DNA of 64,000 nt, from positions 17,989,733 to 18,053,732 of the forward strand of contig OY978530.1 of the NCBI GenBank assembly GCA_963854835.1. Reading direction: 5' to 3'. Shown in pieces: positions 24,801 to 35,427 of this stretch. Position 1 is the first letter of the stretch. Each line of letters opens with the position of its first letter. The notes under the pieces were generated by a model. The model did not search any database. It was given only the letters and a program-made list of their open reading frames with translations, and was not told where the DNA came from. Source of the DNA: Megamerina dolium. Lineage: Eukaryota > Arthropoda > Insecta > Diptera > Megamerinidae. A program made the translations under genes and the position numbers.

Positions 24801-25431
24801 AGTTGTATTCCAAGAGATATGCCGTGTGCTGGGTATATACAAAACTCGTACAACACCTTTGAATCCACAATCTGATGGCATGGTAGAACGATTTAACCGT
24901 ACCTTGGAGGAATATTTGAGAAAAGTCGTAGATAAATACCAAAGAGACTGGGATGTACATATACCAATGTTCCTCATGGCATATCGATGCGCACAACATG
25001 ATACGACGGCTACTACACCGGCAATGGCAATTTTTGGAAACGAGTTAAGACTGCCAGCTGATTTAAAATTTGGAGTTGTAACACCAACGAGATCAACCGA
25101 AGGTAATTATACTAGCGAAAAGCGGGAACAGTTGGATGAAGTACATCGGTTCATCAGAGAGCGGTCGCAGATGATAAGCGATAAGATGAAGGCCAGGTAT
25201 GACTTGAAAACAAATTCAAAAGGGTTCTATGAAGGAGAGCTTGTAATGCTTCATAATCCACAACGAAAGAAAGGCCTGTCCCCTAAACTACAGACTCATT
25301 GGGAAGGACCATATGAGATTATAGCAAAGATAAATGACGTAGTATATCGTATTCAACGTGCCTGGAATAAAAGAGCAAAGTTTAAAGTAGTGCACTTAGA
25401 GCGACTTGCGCCATATCGAGGGGAAGTATAA
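21826..25431 (+). CDS. pol: Pol polyprotein: protease, RT, RNase H, integrase
   Basis: Open throughout, with no suitable ATG at its start, consistent with expression as a Gag-Pol frameshift product. Protease DTGAS is near 21985. RT shows RFCVDYRKLNEI, LDLQSGYW, FGLCNAPATFERLM and the catalytic YLDD near 23242. RNase H has LDTDASGYGIGG near 23680 and RTDHAALKW near 23883. The integrase zinc domain includes GHLGITK near 24410 and CKQC near 24506. The integrase core has MDIAGPF near 24596, HSDQG near 24775 and GMVERFN near 24880, with 35 residues between the second Asp and the Glu. A GPY/F module (HWEGPYEI near 25300) and a short tail follow. All catalytic residues that I can check are present. 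Confidence 0.93.
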   Translation, partial: HKSIVKLNRVSSAGRELTPTVGCPIIHISQLQRVPSSLTIDGKLDNMEFMLTLDTGASHSIIKSDLVKRFEPLMGIKLRTATGEDAQILGKIKKRVSIGNYTWEHEFIVADIIDDVIIGVDFMIDNGFTLDLNQRILRYANVELPLNIGYKRSGNIKRVLACQRQEVPAKSEAVIWAQMNVDDGTGKLWLVEADKEITNKNIILGRTLVEPKENGIVPVRILNPNNTSTVVKKGMVIGHCQEVTAVVDCEKGSSIKSGRSGTGKAEIKAQMEEWAGVLTKQQKEKALQVLEKYSSIFSSNGKTGGRTTIVKHHIDTGDSRPIRQTPRRVPLAKRDEAIKLISDMQKQGVIEPSASPWSSPVVLVKKKDGSTRFCVDYRKLNEITKKDSYPLPRIDDTLDTLSGAKWFSTLDLQSGYWQVELGKEDKEKTAFSIGDGLWQFTVMPFGLCNAPATFERLMERVLSGLHWKTCLVYLDDIIVMGKDFNDHLEKLKEVFERIQSAGLKLNMKKCSLFRREVKYLGHKVTTDGVHTDEEKVAAVQEWLIPSNLHELRSFLGLCTYYRRFVPGFANIASSLHELTRKNKPFVWGEDQQKAFEQLKEKLCSAPVLAYPVPGQKFVLDTDASGYGIGGVLSQIIDGQEKVIAYYSKILSKPERNYCVTRRELLAILECVKYFHKYLYGQSFHLRTDHAALKWLLQFKNPEGQLARWIERLQSYHFTIEHRKGGHHGNADALSRRPCKMECKHCSRVESKEHIVDVRLTNILPEETWTTERVQEDQRNDPDLVKIMEYKEQGIRPDWQEMANESPIAKAYWAQWQSLHLRDGCLFRTWESEDGKITYDLLVVPKARINEMIAEYHNASSGGHLGITKTVEKIKKRFYWVGCHDHVADWIRKCKQCTMAKGPTKKSRGKMHQYTVGAPFERIAMDIAGPFPKSNAGNKYVLVVIDYFSKWPEVYPIPNQEASTVADVFVNQWVTRFGVPMELHSDQGRNFESVVFQEICRVLGIYKTRTTPLNPQSDGMVERFNRTLEEYLRKVVDKYQRDWDVHIPMFLMAYRCAQHDTTATTPAMAIFGNELRLPADLKFGVVTPTRSTEGNYTSEKREQLDEVHRFIRERSQMISDKMKARYDLKTNSKGFYEGELVMLHNPQRKKGLSPKLQTHWEGPYEIIAKINDVVYRIQRAWNKRAKFKVVHLERLAPYRGEV
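21838..21880 (+). promoter_or_regulatory. Candidate -1 ribosomal frameshift signal (slippery heptamer + hairpin)
   Basis: In the Gag frame the last sense codons are TTA AAC before TAA, preceded by G, giving G-TTA-AAC (21838-21844). Slipping back one base gives GTT-AAA and enters the pol frame, which is open from 21826 to the end of pol. After a 6-nt spacer lies a perfect 11-bp stem, GAGTCAGTTCA (21851-21861) with TGAACTGACTC (21870-21880), and an 8-nt GC-rich loop. GUUAAAC is a documented slippery site in an arterivirus. Heptamer, spacer, stem, stop and frame all fit -1 frameshifting; function itself is inferred. Confidence 0.85.
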
Positions 25432-25454
25432 AAACTTGTTCGGGACGAACTAGG

Positions 25455-25469
25455 TTAAGAGGAGGGCAG
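25455..25469 (+). promoter_or_regulatory. Polypurine tract
   Basis: TTAAGAGGAGGGCAG directly precedes the 3' LTR and is the expected plus-strand primer site for LTR retroelement replication. Confidence 0.8.
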
Positions 25470-25903
25470 TGTAACGAGTATCGATAGTTGATTACTCATC
25501 ACTATTGTGACTGACTCTATTGGCAGCATCGAAACGAATGTCAACAAAAAGAAATAAGCGATAACCAGAACAAGCCAACGAGAAAGGAAGAGAAGAATCT
25601 CGATAAAGGAAGATTCTGGGGTGTTGCCAACAGAGTATAAATAGAGCCAGTGTTGAGAATTGACAATCAATCTGCTACCGAACGTGATTGCGAAAACATT
25701 GATACAGAGGCAAAAGTTGCAAGTACATTTAAGTGTTATAGTAAATAGTTGATTGTAAACAGTGTTGATTGTAAATAGAGATTATTAAATAAATTGTTGC
25801 TGTATATAGTTGCATAAAATAAGTGTTGCAGTGATTATTAACAGAATCCAGTGATCGAACAAGGTAATTCAAATAGAATTAAACGCTCACAGAATAAAAA
25901 CGT

Positions 25904-25907
<4 letters not shown>
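25470..25907 (+). repeat. 3' LTR
   Basis: TGTAACGAG to AACGTAACA. The only difference from the 5' LTR that I see is an extra TTA near 25835. Followed by ATAT, the second target duplication copy (25908-25911). Confidence 0.95.
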
Positions 25908-25962
<55 letters not shown>

Positions 25963-26446
25963 GTACATCGGTGGCCACCCAACTTCCTGAGTGTTGGAAA
26001 ATATTTTTATTTTTGGTGCGTCTACCCACTCTCGCCTTCTGTAACACGTAGTACAAAAGTTGTTAATACAAGTTAAGCACTCACGTCGGCACATGTAGTT
26101 TCTTTCCGAAAGAAAAAAGTTAAACTTTATACACTGTGATTGCTTGGTGTACGTTTGGTATTGACACAATGGCGTCCCTTTGTTGGTAATTGAAATAGGA
26201 CCACTTATCAGCAGTACACTCGCGAGCACCAACTCTAGTACCTGGCACGAGCAACAAGTGAAACTAAAGGGTGACGCAAAAGCGAGAATGAGTATAACTA
26301 GTTTCGTATTGCGTACGCCTAAGTTCGTCACGCGTTTTTTTACGTTCTACGCCTTGGTCGCTGATTTAGAATAATTTGGAATAGTTGTTAGTTTATATTA
26401 TATTTAGTATTAGTGTCATTCTCTTATGTTTGTACATGTTTTTTTT
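25908..26446. other. (TA)n then non-coding sequence
   Basis: 25908-25957 is (TA)n, the continuation of the tract split by the gypsy insertion. 26040-26135 is a diverged copy of 17985-18090. No ORF of interest. Confidence 0.6.
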
Positions 26447-26580
26447 TATACCCTGCATAATGCAATATGCAAGGTATATTCATTTCGGTCAGATGTTTGT
26501 AACCACTTGAAGGAATCTCCGGAGATATAGATATAGATATATATTCGTGATCAGCGTCGCTTAAGTTTTCGATTTAACGA

Positions 26581-26612
26581 TGTCCGTCCGTCCGTCCGCC
26601 CGTCTGTCTGTC
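26581..26612. repeat. (GTCC)n/(GTCT)n simple repeat
   Basis: Tetranucleotide run GTCCGTCCGTCCGTCC, then GTCTGTCTGTC, inside the TATACCCTGCAT-ended element. Confidence 0.9.
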
Positions 26613-26714
26613 ACCTGGCTGGTTCGCACGATAACTTGAGCTATTTTGACGAAATTTGGCATAAGTAACCTTAGATCCAAGGGTACGGATGGGATTGTTA
26701 TTGGACACCATCGA

Positions 26715-27460
26715 TCAATAGCCACGCCCACACCAAGCATTCAAACCGACTAACCTCGGAATTTTCAAAATCTTTAACTTGCTATAACTCACTTAATATA
26801 CCACCTGGGACAACAATATTTGGCACATAGAGTCACATTATATTACTACATAACCTTGCCATAAATGGGTGAGCCACGCCTACTTTTTATAGTAGCTCCC
26901 ATACAAAGAGTATGTACTTTATTTAAATTGAAACAGCTGTAACTTCTGCAATCTTGTGCCTGGAATATATATTAGTATTGTAAGACCAACTAGACTCACA
27001 GGAAATGGACCCGCCACGCCCACTGTTTATAGTAGCTTCCATACAAAATTACCGAATTTCTTTTAAATTGAAGCAGCCGTAACTTCTGCAATCTACTGGC
27101 TAGAATAAATATAATTGACGCTTAGACTAATATGGTTGCCGAAAAAAATCTGGCAAAAAATCAGTGTGCCAGAATCCCAAGAAAGACTGGGCGTACATAC
27201 ATACAAAATTACCGAATTTCTTTTAAATTGAAACAGCTGTAACTTCTGCAATCTTCTGGGTAGAATAACTATAACTGACGCTTAGATTAATATGGTAGTC
27301 AAAAATAATCTGGCAAAAAATCAACATGCCACGCCCACTTTTTAATGGGGCTACCATACAAAGTTGCAAAAATTAAAAAAATTTAAACCGCTATAAGTTA
27401 CTAACTATTCAGCATAGGACCACCAGATTTAACGTGTAGTTTAATATTGCAAAATTAATT
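26715..27460. repeat. Imperfect tandem repeats of about 140-160 bp
   Basis: Units are marked by CCACGCC(C/T)AC at about 26724, 26877, 27015 and 27330, and by AAATTGAAACAGCTGTAACTT-like text at 26928, 27066 and 27222. Repeats diverge by substitutions and indels. Confidence 0.7.
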
Positions 27461-27465
27461 AGATA

Positions 27466-28772
27466 TAAAGGGTTATCCATTTTGCGGTTTCAAAAGTAAA
27501 TGTAAATAAAACACATATAAAATATTTTTTATCATGATATTTCTTTTTTATTATAAAGTTTGAACGTTGACATTATGTGTGAAATACTACATCATTTAAA
27601 TGACCACCACGCGAATTGTTGCAAGCATCGATTCTTTTGAGGTAATTTTCGACCACTTTTTGACACATATTGGGCGGTATCTCAGCCATAACGTGACGAA
27701 TGTTGGTTTTTAGGTGCTCAAGAGTTAAAGGTTTATCTGCATAAACACGGTCTTTCGCGTAGCCCCACAAAAAAAGTCAAGCGGTCTCAAATCGCATGAT
27801 CTTGGTGGCCACTTGATATCGCCACGACGAGAAATTACGCGGCCAGAAAATTTCTCTTGTAATAAAGCTATATTCGCTCGAATTGTGTGGCATGTGGCAC
27901 CGTCTTGCTGAAACCACATATTCTCTAAGTCGTATTCTTCAATAGCAGGCAAAAAAAGTCGGTTATCATATGACCATAACGCTCCGAATTGACGGTGACA
28001 GTCGTTCCATCATCGTTTTCGAAGAAGTAAGGTCCAATCACACCTCCGGACCAAAGAGCGCACCAAGCAGTGACTTTTTGTGGATGTAGTGGCCTCTCTT
28101 CAATTACTTGAGGATTCTCAGAACCCCAAATATGACAATTTTGTTTGTTAACATACCCACCGAGTGAGAAATGTGCTTCGTCGCTGAAGAAAATTTTGTT
28201 CGAAAAATCGGCGTCCACCGCCTGTTGTTCAAGCACCCATTCGACGTTTCTACGACGTTGTGAATGGTCAGCTGGCTTCAGCTGTTGTGTGAGCTGGATT
28301 TTATATGGATGTAGGTGTATATCCAAATGCAAAATACGCCATAATGTGCCGTAAGACAGTCCTAATTCCTGAGAACGACGAGGAATCGACACATTCGGGT
28401 CTTCGGCAACACTTTCACTTACAGCAGCGATATTTTAGGTGGTACGAGCGAAACGATGATGCACAGGCCTTACAATATCTGTAACCGATCCAGTCTCTTC
28501 ATATTTCTTCACAAATTTGCCAATTGCTTGCGTAGTTGGACGATTATGTAAACCATAATCTCCTCTTAAAGCACGATATGTGGCTGTGGCAGAATCACCA
28601 TTTTTGTAGTAGGTTTTTACAATTTTAATGCGTTGTGCGATAGTTAAGCGATCCATTTTCGCAAATGTCAGACTTTGAACTGAAAAAGAAAGAAATTGTT
28701 TTAACAACTCAGTTTGACAGATGTCGAATTCTAGCACTATACTTTTGAAACCGCGAAATGGATAACCCTTTA
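27466..28772 (-). mobile_element. Complete DD41D (rosa-type) mariner element with TIRs and TA duplication
   Basis: The element spans 27468-28770. It is flanked by TA (27466-27467, 28771-28772) and has 31-bp terminal inverted repeats (27468-27498 and 28740-28770) that differ at one position (AAGGGTTATCC... outer end). It holds one minus-strand transposase pseudogene. It is nested in the TATACCCTGCAT-ended repeat. The rosa family was first described from tephritid flies (recalled). Confidence 0.93.
27573..28656 (-). pseudogene. DD41D mariner transposase, broken
   Basis: Starts at MDRLTIAQR (28656) with an N-terminal helix-turn-helix region (TYRALRGDYGLHNRP near 28560). Catalytic blocks are FFSDEAHF near 28180, WFQQDGATCHT near 27915 and the third, CDLRPLDFF, near 27785. 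Counting residues gives 41 between the second and third Asp, the DD41D spacing. Lesions are a TAA at 28434-28436, a frame change between 27925 and 27955 and another between 27725 and 27770. The TAA is also present in the copy at 45.7-46.65 kb, so the family may have spread in trans. Confidence 0.9.
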
Positions 28773-29054
28773 CAAGAAAGAGGTAAGCCATGCCCACTAT
28801 TTTGATAGCTCCCATACTTAACCTCGGAGTTATCCAAAAAATAGCCTTTAAATTATCCCTTTTAAAACCCCCATAACTTACAAAGTACTTCGTCAAAGTC
28901 AAATATATTTCGGGTGTAGATTGCTTTTCAAAAAACTTGATAGCCACGTCTACTGCTTAATGTAGCTCCCATACAAAGCATAATAAAGGAAATAAAAGAA
29001 AAAGATGGAATTCGAGCAAACTTTTTATATATATGTCTACATATGCAGGGTATA

Positions 29055-29789
29055 ATTGGTCGGCCCCAGCCGACTGTAAGGTCATTTTTTATTATTTCAT
29101 TGGTATCGTTTTCATTTACTTTTGCTATATTTCTTCTGTGATTTGTACAATAACGGGTGATCTTCCAACTCACGTGGTCAGTAAGTTTGGCAGTATAGAA
29201 CGCCGTAGGTGTTTCCCCCCGTATTGAGCTCAATAGAATTAGGGATACCCCCAGTTTTACTCAGTTTTCTTTATGGCTTTGTTTTCTTTTTTTTTACGTC
29301 AGAAGAGTGAAACTTCCTGAATCCCCGAGATTATTTCACCCTCAACAATTTTTACCATTTTTTTGTGTTCATACATTTATTAGGTTACTTTTTCTGTCAT
29401 GTACTTATTATAAGATACTTACTGTACGTATACCTGTTTTTTTTATTTCCGATTCTTATCCTATTTTGGTTAATTTATTGATTTAGTATTAATTATTTCT
29501 TTTATTGGTTTATTTGTTCATTATTTATCTTTTAACTTAACATATATATATTTATATAGTTATATATACATATATATATGTATAAATGAAATTTTTCGTT
29601 TTTTTTTCTTCTAGTCTTATTTTGTTTAATTATTTATTGATTCCTGTTTATTGATATTTATTTATGTTAATACATTTATTTTGGTATTTTTTTTTTCATA
29701 ATTTTTTTTTGTAATAAAAGCTATTGTTAGGAGCATGTTGTATTGTAAGGAAATATTTTGTGTTTCTCTTGGGGAAAAATGGGGAGTTT
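29055..29789. other. AT-rich non-coding sequence
   Basis: T-rich, with no ORF, RNA gene or TE motif. It ends at the inner breakpoint of the inverted duplication (29790). Confidence 0.5.
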
Positions 29790-31674
29790 GCTACATTAGG
29801 AACGCCTTCGGGTCCTGGAGCCTTATTATCTCCCACTTTATTGAAGTTAAGTAACACTTCTTCTGCAGTTACCGCTGGAATGTCGCCTATTTCCGCGGAT
29901 GGACATTAGTATTCCAAACTGTCTTTGAGAGGGGGGAACAATACATTTACCACCTGTTCCATTAGCACTGGCTCCACCGGATGTGGTGATCTTGGTCCTC
30001 TTACTGTATTCATAACTATTTTGTACGCTCTGCCCCAATGATCGGTATCTGCACTTTCTGGAGATCTTAGAAACATACATCCTTGGTCGTTTTTATCGCT
30101 TTTTTAAGATGATTGCGGCATAGTTTATACATGACGTTGTACTCTTCTACGGGCTTGATTGCAGTGTTTCTTGAGCTCCGCATTATTTTCATTCCACCAA
30201 TAGACTGGTTTTCTTGTCGGCTTTTGTGTTTTCCTAGGCATCGCCGCATCACATGATCTCTTCATCCGTGCTATGATATTTTTTGCCATATTTGTTGCAT
30301 TCCCACCAGATTTAGTCCCATCCTCCCATATCTGCAGGGACACGTCCTTGATGTTTCCAGCCTCTTGTCTGCACTTTAGTTATACGCTGTGGTTTTGCTA
30401 ATTGTAACTCAATGACAAATGCTCGATGATCGCTGTGGGTGGGAATTTCGCCAATCCTCCACTTGGTGTTTCGCATGATCGTACTGTGTGCAAAGGTAAG
30501 GTCTAGTAATGTCATACTTTCCATGAGAACTTGACCCCTCCGGATCGTACATCTGCTACCCCATACTGTAGTCCAAGCATTGAAATCGCCGGCTATAATT
30601 ACCGGATGTCGCGTTCTAGCTTTCGTCACCATATCTGTTATCATTCGTTCGAATTCGAGAATATCCATACTTGGTGGGGCATGGCACGAGAAAAAGAATA
30701 TACCCTCTATCTTAATCCATGTGAATCCGAGATGCGCAGTTGCAGCTCTGCTCAGATACACCATATTATTTGTTATCCATATTGCAGCTTTGTCCGATGA
30801 GTCGCTGACCCACTTAGAGCCGCTCACATTGTGGTGTTGTTCGCACAGTAGTGCAAGATCGAACTGTTTTTCAATTATTGTTTGCTGCAGAATATCTTGT
30901 GCTGCCGTACAGTGGTTTAGGCTTAGTTGAACAATCTTCATTTACTGTCTTTCTTTTTTGCCTTCTGATGTTCGGGACAGCGCGTACTTCCAGCGGCATA
31001 ATTACCTCCACAGAATGCTCATTTCTGGACGTTATTACAGCCCTCAGCTAGGTGACCCTCCTGACCACACTTTCTGCACATAGATCTGCGATACACCTCT
31101 TCTTTGCAGTTCCGCGATAGATGGTTATATCCCCAACACTTGAAGCACCATATTTGTGAGATGCAATCACATACTGGACAAAATCGCATCCTATTCGGAT
31201 CCGCTGCGCTTTAGTACCTTTGCGGCGTCCACCACTGGTAGACTGATGTAAACTGTTTGGGTACTTTGTTGCCTTATTTTCATGTTACGGAATTATCTGT
31301 TCATGTTATCTGCATACGTGATGGATGCTGAAGCCGCTATGATGAGTGCGTCTGGTTTATCTTTTACACCAATGTCTTTCCTCTGCTTTTTGAGTACTTA
31401 CGTCCACTTTTTGTGGTTGTGCCCGTTCGAGTATTGTACCAGCCTTTGCATTCGTATTATTCGCCTATTGTTTAGTTTTATTTTCCGCCACTGGTGTCAC
31501 CTAGCTTGCTGCATTTGGTGGATTAACCTGGGATGTCTGACTTGGTACATTTTTCGCCTTGGTTTGCAATGTATGATGCTTCATTGGGAGCGTTTCATTT
31601 TCTTTACTCCTCTTCTCTTCTGTGGCCTGTCTAACCCATGGTGACGTTTGAGTGCAATTGTTCTTCTGTATCAC
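29790..31674 (-). pseudogene. R1-type LINE, truncated right-arm copy
   Basis: Inverted copy of 13832-15712: ORF1 remnant with CCHC motifs (30977-31170), endonuclease open at 30312-30941 (GDFNAWTTVWGSR and HSDHRAFVIELQL), then degenerate sequence up to the start of RT, where the arm ends. Here the endonuclease frame runs about 30 codons longer than in the left arm, because the left copy has a local rearrangement or deletion near 15085-15100. It shares the TGA in the third zinc knuckle with the left copy. Confidence 0.85.
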
Positions 31675-32076
31675 TGTTGTGAAATATTTTTCCACAACAC
31701 TCACTAATTACCTAACGGCTAGACTGAAGGATGTAATGTACAAGATTCGCAGCTAAACCTAAGCTCCTAAATATCCTTCAAGACTATGACACTAGTTAGC
31801 TGAAATAAAACAGGGTTACTTATAAGATACTTGCGTTTTAGGTCTTCACTTTATTCCTGGTATTACTTTACACTTTTATACCAATACACTTATACACTAA
31901 TGCTGGAGGGCCTCGTAAGGATCGCAGTATTTTACAATTGCTTACACGCCAACACTTCACAACTTGGTACAATACTCACAACTGAAAAAGCCACTGCCTT
32001 CAGTGAGCTGGCAGCTTATACACCATTTTTCTAATACTATCCACATATCAATCTACCTACTTACCTACATATAACA
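31675..32076 (-). repeat. LTR-like segment, right-arm copy
   Basis: Reverse complement of 13430-13831, with ends TGTTGTGAAAT and CATATAACA on the plus strand. See the left copy for motifs. Confidence 0.65.
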
Positions 32077-33079
32077 TACTAACCCTGCTAACCATGACAA
32101 CCCACTTGCCCTTAAAATTCCAATACAATCTCATACTTTATTGTGTGAATACAAATACTAATGCATATTTCTGGGATATTTCTTATTGCTTTATTTTTCA
32201 TGTAATGAGTGCGAATGAAACAGCATGGCGTTAATGGATAAAATAATTTGAGCTTTCATTCTTGCTTTATGAAATCTGTCATTAACCCCTGGTTACGTAT
32301 GAAGGTTGAACTTCTAAAGTGGATTTCTGTATTTTTTCTTTTCGATTAGTAGTAATTTCATCGTAATTACATTAAATTATAAGTCTTTTGTTCATTGTTA
32401 CTACAATTAAAATGATCAAAAATTTGTTTAAAGAACATTGTCTTGCTTTCAGAAATTAAAAAATATACATTAAAAATCTTGTGGTCAACCAGAAGGTTGA
32501 CAATGAATGAATGTTGAACTGTCAAAAAATTTGTAATAATTTTACATTGAAGCGAATAAATTGGTAAGTTGCCAAAATTTTTATAAGATTTTATTTAATG
32601 TATTTATATTAACAGAAAAGAAGCGAGCAAAAAAGAAGCAATCAAGCATATTCAAGATAAGTTATACAAGCCATATATTTGATAATTTTGGATACATCCA
32701 ACAGCTCAAGTAAGTAAATTGTTAACAATTTTTTTCTTTTTTGATTTTGTTACATTGCATCTATCTATTATATATTATTTATATTAACAGAAGCAAACAT
32801 ATTCTCTGTTTTGGATACAGCCAATAGCTGAAGTAAGTACATTGTTTGCAATTTATTTTGATTTTGTTATATTGCGTCTATCATTTATGCATTTATACAT
32901 TTATTTTGTATTAAGACTCGAACCATATCTCAGCAACCAAGTGCGCCATCTATGTGTGAGCACATGCGATTTGAAGCTTCAACCTTCCTCTACTAACTGT
33001 CATGGCATTTGGTTGACATTTAATGTTTAAAGACATTCATTTTTCAAAACACGTGTTCGTTTGATGTTGAAATTTTAAC
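32077..33079. other. Non-coding palindrome-arm sequence with repeat modules and MITE-like repeat
   Basis: Includes the MITE-like repeat at 32270-32500 and two repeat modules (about 32615-32735 and 32775-32855) sharing the AGCTGAAGTAAGTA core. A third module overlaps the end of the mariner (33875-33990). No gene. Confidence 0.5.
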
Positions 33080-33928
33080 ATGGAGCAAAGAGCGGTCATT
33101 AAATCCCACGCAAAAATTGGTAAAAGTGCATCAGAAACATTTGGAATGATGCAGCAAGCGTATGGCGAGAAACTATCCGACTCATTCTTCACGAGAATTT
33201 GGGCAAAACAAAGGTCTGCGCGAGATTTGTTCCACACACATTGACCGAGGACCAAAAATTAATGAGAGTCAGTCATTCTAGAGACATGGTTGCAGCTGCA
33301 GAAAATGATCTAAACTTCCTGAAAACAATTGTTACGGGTGATGAAATATGGTGTTTTCCATACGATCCAGAAAGCAAGCGTCAAAGTGCGGAATGGAAAT
33401 AAAAAACTCACCAGAAGCCAAAAAAAACACGAAAAGTTCAATCAAAAATCAAAACAATTCTCATCACATTCTTCGATAGCAAAGGAATTATCCACAAAGA
33501 ATTTGTTCCAACTGGTCAAACAGATACTTCCGTATGTTACCTCGAAGTTTTGAAGCGTTTGATGTCCAGAATCCGTCGTGTTCGACCAGAATACCGCGAT
33601 CCAAAAACTCGGTCTCTGTTGCACGATAATGCACCGAGTCACACAACATTCATTATTCGTCAATTTTTGGCTCGGAATCAGGTCTGTGTGTTGAATCACC
33701 AGCCGCATTCACCTGATTTGGCACCGGTCGACTTCTTTTTTTCCCAAAACTGAAATTGAAGTTGAAAGGATGCTTTTTGATGACATTCAGACCATACAAC
33801 GGGCTTCGACGAGGGCACTGGAAGCAATTCCGAAAAATGAGCTGGAACACGCGTTTGAATCACTATTAAATCAAGAAGGAAGAAGCAAGCTATTCATCAT
33901 AAGCCATACAATTATTAATTTTGTATAG
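33080..33928 (+). pseudogene. Mariner (DD34D) transposase, dead, right-arm copy
   Basis: Starts MEQRAVIKSHAKIGKSA. Catalytic blocks are TGDEIW (33338), LLHDNAPSHT (33618) and SPDLAPVDFF (33710), with 34 residues between the second and third Asp. A TAA at 33400-33402 and frame changes near 33190, 33550 and 33755 break it. Only a few substitutions separate it from the left-arm copy. Confidence 0.88.
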
Positions 33929-35413
<1,485 letters not shown>

Positions 35414-35427
35414 AATCTATACTATAT
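35414..35427. repeat. Target-site duplication of right RTE (5' side)
   Basis: AATCTATACTATAT, repeated at 38793-38806. Confidence 0.92.

Larger units (their letters stand above)
20026..25907 (+). mobile_element. Complete Ty3/gypsy LTR retrotransposon with SAP-domain Gag
   Basis: 5.88 kb, with two LTRs (435 and 438 bp), PBS, gag, pol (protease-RT-RNase H-integrase) and polypurine tract, flanked by 4-bp target duplications ATAT. There is no env: pol ends 39 nt before the 3' LTR. By eye the LTRs differ only by a 3-nt indel, so the insertion is recent. Gag is broken once (frame change near 21548-21593); pol is open. Gag-to-pol expression appears to use a -1 frameshift. Confidence 0.95.
26447..29054. 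mobile_element. Repeat element with TATACCCTGCAT inverted ends
   Basis: Bounded by TATACCCTGCAT (26447-26458) and its exact reverse complement (29043-29054). Removing the nested mariner leaves about 1.3 kb. It contains a GTCC-rich run (26581-26612) and imperfect tandem units with the recurring motif CCACGCCCAC and TCCCATACAAA. Similar GTCC/CCACGCCCAC sequences are widespread in Drosophila genomes (recalled, not searched). No coding capacity outside the mariner. The superfamily is not clear to me. Confidence 0.65.

Noticed and set aside
26581..26612. CRISPR-like or other spaced direct-repeat array
   Set aside because: It is a simple tetranucleotide repeat with no spacers; the nearby 150-bp units are contiguous tandem repeats.
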